Shown piece after piece: positions 59,013 to 64,000 of a stretch of 64,000 nt of DNA. A program made the position numbers and the translations under genes. The stretch covers positions 816,155 through 880,154 of the forward strand of contig NZ_JAVTJJ010000002.1 in the NCBI RefSeq assembly GCF_031843945.1. Reading direction: 5' to 3'. Source of the stretch: Paracidovorax sp031843945. Its GTDB lineage: Bacteria; Pseudomonadota; Gammaproteobacteria; Burkholderiales; Burkholderiaceae_C. Within the stretch, counting starts at the first letter, position 1, and each line of letters starts with the position of its first letter. The notes under the pieces are model-generated. The model searched no databases and was not told the origin of the DNA. It was given only the letters and a program-made list of their open reading frames with translations.

Positions 59013-59429
59013 TCAAGCGCCAATTTGACGAGCCACGAACGTGGTGCGCAGCGGCAGCTTGGCAGCAGCCAGGCGGAACGCTTCACGGGCCAGTTCTTCG
59101 GTCACACCAACAATCTCGAACACCACCTTGCCGGGCTGAATTTCAGCCACGTAATACTCGGGGTTGCCCTTACCGTTACCCATACGCACTTCTGCGGGCT
59201 TGGTAGAGATCGGCTTGTCTGGGAACACGCGGATCCAGATACGGCCGCCACGCTTGACGTGACGGGAGATCGCACGACGTGCGGCCTCGATCTGGCGGGC
59301 CGTCAAACGGCCACGGTCCGTGCATTTCAGGCCGAAGTCACCGAAGGCCACCGAGTTGCCACGGGTGGCAACGCCGGTGTTACGGCCCTTCTGCTCTTTG
59401 CGGTACTTGCGGCGAGCGGGTTGCAGCAT
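59013..59429 (-). CDS. rplP: 50S ribosomal protein L16
   Basis: A 138-residue protein with the L16 start MLQPARRKYRKEQKGRNTG and the conserved PEYYVAEIQPGKVVFEI. It contacts the peptidyl transferase region. Its stop is followed by rpmC after 14 bases. Confidence 0.98.
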   Translation of the reverse strand: MLQPARRKYRKEQKGRNTGVATRGNSVAFGDFGLKCTDRGRLTARQIEAARRAISRHVKRGGRIWIRVFPDKPISTKPAEVRMGNGKGNPEYYVAEIQPGKVVFEIVGVTEELAREAFRLAAAKLPLRTTFVARQIGA

Positions 59430-59432
59430 CTT

Positions 59433-60317
59433 TTATTCTCCTTTGCCGTCCGCTGCTGTAGCGGGCGCGTCAACCTTGCGAACGCGCTTAACGGCGGTGT
59501 TATCGGCGCCACCGGCACCGGCGGGCTTGTCGCTGCCGTCTGCAGGAGCCGCATTGGCACCCGCTGGACGACGTGGACCACCACGGCCTGCACCTGGACG
59601 GTCGCCACCTGGGCGGCCATCACGGCGTGGACCACGGGGACGACGCTCTTCTTCGGGACGCGGCGTCTCTGCGGCAGGCAGATCGTTGCGGCCCAGCGTG
59701 TCGCCCTTGTAGACCCAGACCTTGACGCCGATCACACCATAGGTGGTCTTGGCTTCAGAGGTGCCGTAGTCGATGTCGGCGCGCAGGGTGTGAAGTGGCA
59801 CGCGGCCTTCGCGGTACCATTCGCAACGAGCGATTTCGATACCGTTCAGACGACCGGACGACATGATCTTGATGCCTTGGGCACCCAGACGCATGGCGTT
59901 CTGCATCGCACGCTTCATGGCACGGCGGAACATGATCCGCTTTTCCAGCTGTTGCGTGATGCTGTCGGCGATCAGCTTGGCATCGATTTCAGGCTTGCGC
60001 ACTTCTTCGATGTTTACTGCGACAGGCACGCCCAGACGGGTAGCCAGTTCACGCTTGAGATTTTCGATGTCTTCGCCCTTTTTGCCGATCACCACGCCCG
60101 GACGTGCCGAGTAAATGGTGATGCGTGCGTTCTTGGCAGGACGTTCGATCAGGATGCGCGAGACGGCAGCGTTCTTGAGCTTGGCCTTCAGGTACTCGCG
60201 CACCTTAATGTCTTCAGCCAGCATGCCGGCGAAGTCACGGTTGCTGGCGTACCAACGGCTGGACCAGTTGCGGCTTACCGCCAAGCGGAAGCCGGTAGGA
60301 TGGATTTTTTGTCCCAT
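59433..60317 (-). CDS. rpsC: 30S ribosomal protein S3 with extended C-terminus
   Basis: A 294-residue S3 (E. coli has 233). It has a KH-domain core with GVVIGKKGEDIENLKREL and the S3 C-domain MRLGAQGIKIMSSGRLNGIE. The extra tail of about 70 residues is Arg/Gly/Pro-rich (RPRGPRRDGRPGGDRPG...), likely a disordered RNA-binding extension. The ATG at 60317 (MGQKIHPTGFRLAV) is the canonical S3 start. Confidence 0.98.
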   Translation of the reverse strand: MGQKIHPTGFRLAVSRNWSSRWYASNRDFAGMLAEDIKVREYLKAKLKNAAVSRILIERPAKNARITIYSARPGVVIGKKGEDIENLKRELATRLGVPVAVNIEEVRKPEIDAKLIADSITQQLEKRIMFRRAMKRAMQNAMRLGAQGIKIMSSGRLNGIEIARCEWYREGRVPLHTLRADIDYGTSEAKTTYGVIGVKVWVYKGDTLGRNDLPAAETPRPEEERRPRGPRRDGRPGGDRPGAGRGGPRRPAGANAAPADGSDKPAGAGGADNTAVKRVRKVDAPATAADGKGE

Positions 60318-60331
60318 AGTCTTCCGAGCCT

Positions 60332-60664
60332 TTAGTTGCCAACCGTCACGTACACATGGCACGTGGGCTTGCTGATGCGGTTGCCGCGGCCCTTGGCACG
60401 CGCGGTGAAGCGCTTGAGCGTGGTGCCTTGTTCGACGTAGATGGTCTTGACCTTCAGATCGTCGATGTCGGCGCCGTCGTTGTGCTCGGCGTTGGCGATG
60501 GCGGACTCCAGAACCTTCTTGACAATGCCAGCAGCTTTTTTCTGCGTAAACGTCAGGATGTTCAGAGCTTGGTCGACCTTCTTGCCGCGGATCAGATCAG
60601 CGACCAGACGGCCCTTGTCGACCGACAGACGGACGCCCCGGAGGACTGCACGTGTTTCAGACAT
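60332..60664 (-). CDS. rplV: 50S ribosomal protein L22
   Basis: A 110-residue protein beginning MSETRAVLRGVRLSVDKGRL with the L22 tunnel hairpin segment GTTLKRFTARAKGRGNRISK. It is in the standard place between S19 and S3. Confidence 0.98.
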   Translation of the reverse strand: MSETRAVLRGVRLSVDKGRLVADLIRGKKVDQALNILTFTQKKAAGIVKKVLESAIANAEHNDGADIDDLKVKTIYVEQGTTLKRFTARAKGRGNRISKPTCHVYVTVGN

Positions 60665-60673
60665 GGTCGTTCC

Positions 60674-60949
60674 TTATTTCTTGACTTTTTTGTCAGCGGG
60701 GTGACCCTTGAAGGTGCGCGTCAGGGCGAATTCGCCCAGCTTGTGGCCCACCATCTGGTCGGTGACATAGACCGGCACGTGTTGCTTGCCGTTGTGCACG
60801 GCAATGGTCAGACCGATGAAATCGGGCAGAACCATGGAGCGACGCGACCAGGTCTTGACTGGTTTCTTGTCCTTGGTGGCAACGGCCTTTTCGACCTTAG
60901 CCAGCAAGTGGTGGTCAACAAACGGACCCTTTTTGAGAGAGCGAGTCAT
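60674..60949 (-). CDS. rpsS: 30S ribosomal protein S19
   Basis: A 91-residue protein with MTRSLKKGPFVDHHLLAKVE and the conserved HNGKQHVPVYVTDQMVGHKL GEFA segment. It follows rplB in the S10 order. Confidence 0.98.
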   Translation of the reverse strand: MTRSLKKGPFVDHHLLAKVEKAVATKDKKPVKTWSRRSMVLPDFIGLTIAVHNGKQHVPVYVTDQMVGHKLGEFALTRTFKGHPADKKVKK

Positions 60950-60959
60950 TTGTTATCCC

Positions 60960-61784
60960 TTACTTCTTACGACGCGACACAATCATCACTTGTGTGCGTT
61001 TGTTGTTGCGGGTGCGATAACCCTTGGTCAGATTGCCCCAAGGATCGACAGCGTGGCGGCCTTCGCCGGTGCGGCCTTCGCCACCACCGTGCGGGTGATC
61101 CACCGGGTTCATGGCAACGCCGCGAACCGTAGGACGAATACCCATCCAACGCTTCACACCGGCCTTGCCCAATTGGCGCAGGCTGTGTTCTTCGTTAGCC
61201 ACTTCACCAATGGTGGCGCGGCATTCGATGTGGATCTTGCGCACTTCACCCGAGCGCATACGCACCTGGGCGTAGACACCTTCGCGGGCCAGCAGCGTTG
61301 CCGAAGCACCAGCCGAACGGGCGATCTGCGCACCAGCACCGGGCTTGAGCTCGATGCAGTGGATGGTCGAACCCACAGGGATGTTGCGAATGGGCAGCGT
61401 GTTGCCGGCGCGGATCGGGGCTTCCGAACCGGACAGCAGGGTTGCGCCCACTTCCAGGTTGCGGGGAGCGATGATGTAGCGGCGCTCGCCGTCGGCATAG
61501 CACACCAGAGCGATGTGGGCCGTACGGTTCGGGTCGTACTCAATGCGCTCAACCTTGGCCGGAATGCCGTCCTTGTTGCGCTTGAAGTCCACCACGCGGT
61601 AGTGGTGCTTGTGGCCACCGCCCTTGTGACGGGTGGTGATGTGACCGTTGTTGTTACGGCCTGCCTTCTGGAATTGTGGCTCCAGCAGCGGCGCGTACGC
61701 TTCACCCTTGTACAGGTGGTCACGCGAGACCTTCACCACGGCACGTTGGCCAGGCGAGGTCGGTTTCATTTTGATGACTGCCAT
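60960..61784 (-). CDS. rplB: 50S ribosomal protein L2
   Basis: A 274-residue protein needed for subunit association and peptidyl transfer. It has MAVIKMKPTSPGQRAVVKVS, MNPVDHPHGGGEGRTGEG and the basic C-terminus RNNKRTQVMIVSRRKK. Its start immediately abuts the rplW stop. Confidence 0.98.
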   Translation of the reverse strand: MAVIKMKPTSPGQRAVVKVSRDHLYKGEAYAPLLEPQFQKAGRNNNGHITTRHKGGGHKHHYRVVDFKRNKDGIPAKVERIEYDPNRTAHIALVCYADGERRYIIAPRNLEVGATLLSGSEAPIRAGNTLPIRNIPVGSTIHCIELKPGAGAQIARSAGASATLLAREGVYAQVRMRSGEVRKIHIECRATIGEVANEEHSLRQLGKAGVKRWMGIRPTVRGVAMNPVDHPHGGGEGRTGEGRHAVDPWGNLTKGYRTRNNKRTQVMIVSRRKK

Positions 61785-62099
61785 TTAAGCGGCCTCCCCG
61801 GACAGGTTCAGCTCCTGGCCTTCCTTCAGCGTCACGTAGGCCTTGCGAACGTTGTCGCGGCGACCCATCGTCTTGCCAAAGCGCTTGGCCTTGCCTTTGG
61901 TGTTCACCACAGAAACGCCCTTGACCTCGACCTTGAACATCAATTCCACAGCGGCCTTGATTTCGGGCTTGGTAGCGTTCTGCAGCACCTTGAACGTCAC
62001 AGCGTTGGACTTCTCAGCAACCATGGTGGCCTTTTCGGACACGATGGGAGCGATCAGCACCTGCATCAGACGGCCTTCGTCAAACTGGATCGTGCTCAT
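61785..62099 (-). CDS. rplW: 50S ribosomal protein L23
   Basis: A 104-residue protein with LIAPIVSEKATMVAEKSNAV and AVELMFKVEVKGVSVVNTKG. The start overlaps the rplD stop (ATGA), and its stop abuts the rplB start. L23 sits at the exit tunnel and docks trigger factor and SRP. Confidence 0.98.
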   Translation of the reverse strand: MSTIQFDEGRLMQVLIAPIVSEKATMVAEKSNAVTFKVLQNATKPEIKAAVELMFKVEVKGVSVVNTKGKAKRFGKTMGRRDNVRKAYVTLKEGQELNLSGEAA

Positions 62100-62716
62100 G
62101 CGAACATCTCCTTGAGTTTGTCGATAGCGCCCTTGGTGACGAGCACTTTCTTGTAGTGCACCAGCGACACGGGATCTGCGTAACGGGGTTCAACGATGAA
62201 CACGTTCTTCAGATTGCGCGAAGCCAGGTACAGGTTTTCGTCCACTTCTTCAGCGATCACCATCACCGATTGCAGATTCATCGCCTTGAACTTGTCGGCG
62301 AGAACCTTCGTCTTGGGCGAATCGAGCGTCAGCGAGTCCACCACGGCCAGACGGCCTTCGCGGGCCAGCTGCGACAGGATGGCAACCATGCCAGCGCGGT
62401 ACATCTTCTTGTTGATCTTCTGCGTGAAGTTTTCTTCAGGCAGGTTAGGGAAGATGCGGCCGCCGCCACGCCACAGAGGCGAGGAGGTCATACCGGCGCG
62501 AGCGCGGCCGGTGCCCTTTTGCTTGAAAGGCTTCTTCGTCGAGTGGCGAACCTGCTCGCGATCCTTCTGGGCGCGGGTGCCTTGACGGCCGTTGGCTTGG
62601 TACGCGACAACGATCTGGTGAACCAGGTCTTCGTTGTATTCGCGACCGAACACGGTTTCCGGCGCATCGAACTTCGATGCGGCCTGGCCTTGGTCATTCA
62701 GGAGTTCGAGCTGCAT
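62096..62716 (-). CDS. rplD: 50S ribosomal protein L4
   Basis: A 206-residue protein with MQLELLNDQGQAASKFDAPE and KQKGTGRARAGMTSSPLWRG. In E. coli, L4 represses its own S10 operon through the leader. Here the operon leader probably lies just upstream of rplC. The start overlaps the rplC stop by one base. Confidence 0.98.
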   Translation of the reverse strand: MQLELLNDQGQAASKFDAPETVFGREYNEDLVHQIVVAYQANGRQGTRAQKDREQVRHSTKKPFKQKGTGRARAGMTSSPLWRGGGRIFPNLPEENFTQKINKKMYRAGMVAILSQLAREGRLAVVDSLTLDSPKTKVLADKFKAMNLQSVMVIAEEVDENLYLASRNLKNVFIVEPRYADPVSLVHYKKVLVTKGAIDKLKEMFA

Positions 62717-63390
62717 TAGTTCGCTCCTTCAGCGGCTTGGGCCTTGACTGCAGGACGCACCGTCACGAACCCACCCTTGGAGCCCGGAACAGCGCCCTTG
62801 ATCAAGAGCAGTTGACGTGCTTCGTCGATGCGAATCACGTCGAGATTTTGCGTGGTGACCGTCACGTCGCCCAGATGCCCCGTCATGCGCTTGCCGGGAA
62901 ACACGCGACCTGGGTCTTGTGCCATACCGATCGAGCCGGGAACATTGTGCGAACGGCTGTTACCGTGCGAGGCGCGTTGCGACGACATGTTGTGACGCTT
63001 GATCGTGCCGGCGAAGCCCTTGCCGATCGAAGTGCCTTGCACGTCGACCTTCTGGCCCACTGCAAACACGTCAGCCACGGGCACTGCTGCACCGGCGGCG
63101 TACTTGCCAGCGGTTTCAGCACTCACGCGGAATTCGCGAATGATTTCACCGGATTCCACGCCCGCCTTGGCGAGGTGACCGGCTTCTGGCTTGGTCACGC
63201 GAGATGCCTTGCGTGAACCGAACGTGACCTGCAGGGACACGTAGCCATCGTTCTCTTGGGTTTTGATCTGGGTTACGCGGTTGTTGGACACATCCACCAC
63301 CGTGACAGGCACTGCGTCCCCGTCATCGGTGAACAGACGCATCATGCCCACCTTGCGACCCAGCAACCCTAGGGAGTTGCTCAGACTCAT
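62716..63390 (-). CDS. rplC: 50S ribosomal protein L3
   Basis: A 224-residue protein with GLLGRKVGMMRLFTDDGDAV, GTSIGKGFAGTIKRHNMSSQ and PGRVFPGKRMTGHLGDVTVT. TTTTGGAGAAAACC supplies a ribosome site. It is the first gene of a transcript distinct from rpsJ, with a leader of about 160 bases. Confidence 0.98.
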   Translation of the reverse strand: MSLSNSLGLLGRKVGMMRLFTDDGDAVPVTVVDVSNNRVTQIKTQENDGYVSLQVTFGSRKASRVTKPEAGHLAKAGVESGEIIREFRVSAETAGKYAAGAAVPVADVFAVGQKVDVQGTSIGKGFAGTIKRHNMSSQRASHGNSRSHNVPGSIGMAQDPGRVFPGKRMTGHLGDVTVTTQNLDVIRIDEARQLLLIKGAVPGSKGGFVTVRPAVKAQAAEGAN

Positions 63391-63550
63391 TGGTTTTCTC
63401 CAAAACTTTCACCGCCCTGACTTCAATTGGCCAAGGCGTTTGCACGGAGCAGCTGACGACTCGAAAGCCCTGGCCGGTGTGCGCGAAAGAAGGTTGATAA
63501 AACTTCGCCGCGCCGCAACTCTCAATAAAAGAGGCGCAAAAAAGGCGAAG
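63391..63550 (-). promoter_or_regulatory. Probable 5' leader of the rplC operon
   Basis: About 160 transcribed bases between the predicted start site and rplC, with potential stem-loops (GCGCCTC...GAG...GGCGC and GGCTTCGCC followed by six T). A ribosomal-protein autoregulatory leader, possibly L4-responsive as in E. coli, is inferred. Confidence 0.45.
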
Positions 63551-63556
63551 CCACAA

Positions 63557-63585
63557 AGTATAACGCGGACTGCCTTTGCAGGCAA
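63557..63585 (-). promoter_or_regulatory. Strong sigma-70 promoter for the rplC operon
   Basis: TTGCCT (63585-63580), a 17-base spacer and TATACT (63562-63557) match the sigma-70 consensus well. The elements lie within a large palindrome (63560-63596) between rpsJ and rplC. Confidence 0.75.
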
Positions 63586-63596
63586 GTCCGCGTTAT
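63560..63596. repeat. Large palindrome between rpsJ and rplC
   Basis: ATAACGCGGACT and AGTCCGCGTTAT form a perfect 12-bp stem extended by GCC/GGC. Read on the minus strand it could terminate or pause the tuf-rpsJ transcript, though no T tract follows directly. The rplC promoter overlaps it. Confidence 0.8.
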
Positions 63597-63637
63597 GGAG
63601 TGCGGCGCAGCGTCACCGCCGCGCCACGATCAGCGCA

Positions 63638-63949
63638 TCACTGCAGCTTGATCTCGACGTCCACGCCTGCCGGCAGGTCGAGCTTCATCAGGGCGTCGAC
63701 CGTTTTGTCGGTCGGGTCCACGATGTCCATCAGACGCTGGTGGGTACGGATTTCCAGTTGGTCGCGCGACGTCTTGTTGACGTGCGGCGAACGCAGGATG
63801 TCGAAACGCTTCATGCGCGTCGGCAGGGGCACGGGGCCCTTGACGATAGCGCCGGTGCGCTTGGCGGTGTCAACGATTTCAGCGGCAGACTGGTCGATCA
63901 ACTTGTAATCGAAAGCCTTCAGGCGGATGCGGATCTTTTGCTTGGACAT
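63638..63949 (-). CDS. rpsJ: 30S ribosomal protein S10 (NusE)
   Basis: A 103-residue protein: MSKQKIRIRLKAFDYKLIDQ, PLPTRMKRFDILRSPHVNK and LDLPAGVDVEIKLQ. S10 also acts as NusE in antitermination. It lies 23 bases downstream of tuf and is separated from rplC by 247 bases containing a palindrome and a promoter. Confidence 0.98.
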   Translation of the reverse strand: MSKQKIRIRLKAFDYKLIDQSAAEIVDTAKRTGAIVKGPVPLPTRMKRFDILRSPHVNKTSRDQLEIRTHQRLMDIVDPTDKTVDALMKLDLPAGVDVEIKLQ

Positions 63950-63972
63950 GGCGGTTCCTTGATTGCTTGAAT

Positions 63973-64000
63973 TTAAGCAATGACCTTAGCCACGACGCCA
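63973..64000 (-). CDS. tuf: Elongation factor Tu, C-terminal end only
   Basis: The last eight codons before the TAA at 63973-63975 read GVVAKVIA, the usual EF-Tu C-terminus in betaproteobacteria. The rest lies beyond the right edge. Position upstream of rpsJ agrees with the str-S10 gene order. Confidence 0.8.

Noticed and set aside
63560..63596. Palindrome treated as a simple intrinsic terminator of rpsJ
   Set aside because: No T tract follows directly, and a near-consensus promoter overlaps it, so a dual role is more likely.

Overview
The window is GC-rich, densely coding bacterial chromosome from a betaproteobacterium, almost certainly Comamonadaceae (Acidovorax or a near relative). This rests on the protein make-up, on an S10 ribosomal cluster adjoining tuf, and on a short interspersed repeat built around AGCGCTT-N7-AAGCGCT that recurs about a dozen times. 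No rRNA, IS element, prophage or CRISPR array is visible. One tRNA (Arg, anticodon CCG) is present.

Layout. 1-3719: the 3' part of a THUMP-type rRNA methyltransferase, a Cache-domain chemoreceptor with a sigma-28-like promoter, and TspO. 3738-10242 (minus): lptA-lptB-rpoN, then argS-SPOR-dsbA. 10372-15814: a PsiF-repeat protein, DUF2214, a membrane PQQ glucose dehydrogenase, a DUF3016 lipoprotein and a LysR regulator. 16154-23357: malate synthase G, a second chemoreceptor (also behind a sigma-28-like promoter), a CWC protein, a tautomerase, an MFS pump and a class II glutamine amidotransferase.

23543-30906 is the most interesting functional block. An ECF sigma factor and its ChrR-type zinc anti-sigma factor sit between two sets of lipid-modifying genes: a CFA-like methyltransferase + DUF1295 + DUF2177 on one side, and an FAD desaturase-like protein + DUF1365 + CFA synthase on the other. 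The second trio resembles the UfaD/UfaO/UfaM furan-fatty-acid set known from Rhodobacter, so the block is read as a singlet-oxygen-inducible membrane-lipid remodelling locus.

31069-37806: a TetR repressor divergent from an acrA-acrB-oprM multidrug pump, with a palindromic operator between them. 37917-42993: a cytochrome c5-type protein, a YheT hydrolase with a downstream unknown, a SnoaL-like protein, and LemA with two TPM-domain proteins. 43155-50397 (minus): the complete ATP synthase operon atpIBEFHAGDC. 50706-52754: ybeD-lipB-lipA. 52927-55466 (minus): a permease-less PTS (EIIA-HPr-EI). 55558-58351: a lipoprotein, a TlpA-like thioredoxin, a GNAT protein and a peroxiredoxin. 58520-64000 (minus): tuf, rpsJ, then rplC to rpsQ. 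A strong promoter inside a large palindrome separates rpsJ from rplC.

The main structural novelty is the interspersed repeat. Intergenic copies keep two stem-loops, and the second stem shows compensatory changes. One copy supplies the start codon and signal peptide of a TPM protein, one contains the start codon of the YheT hydrolase, and degenerate copies appear to be read in frame inside rpoN and the rRNA methyltransferase.
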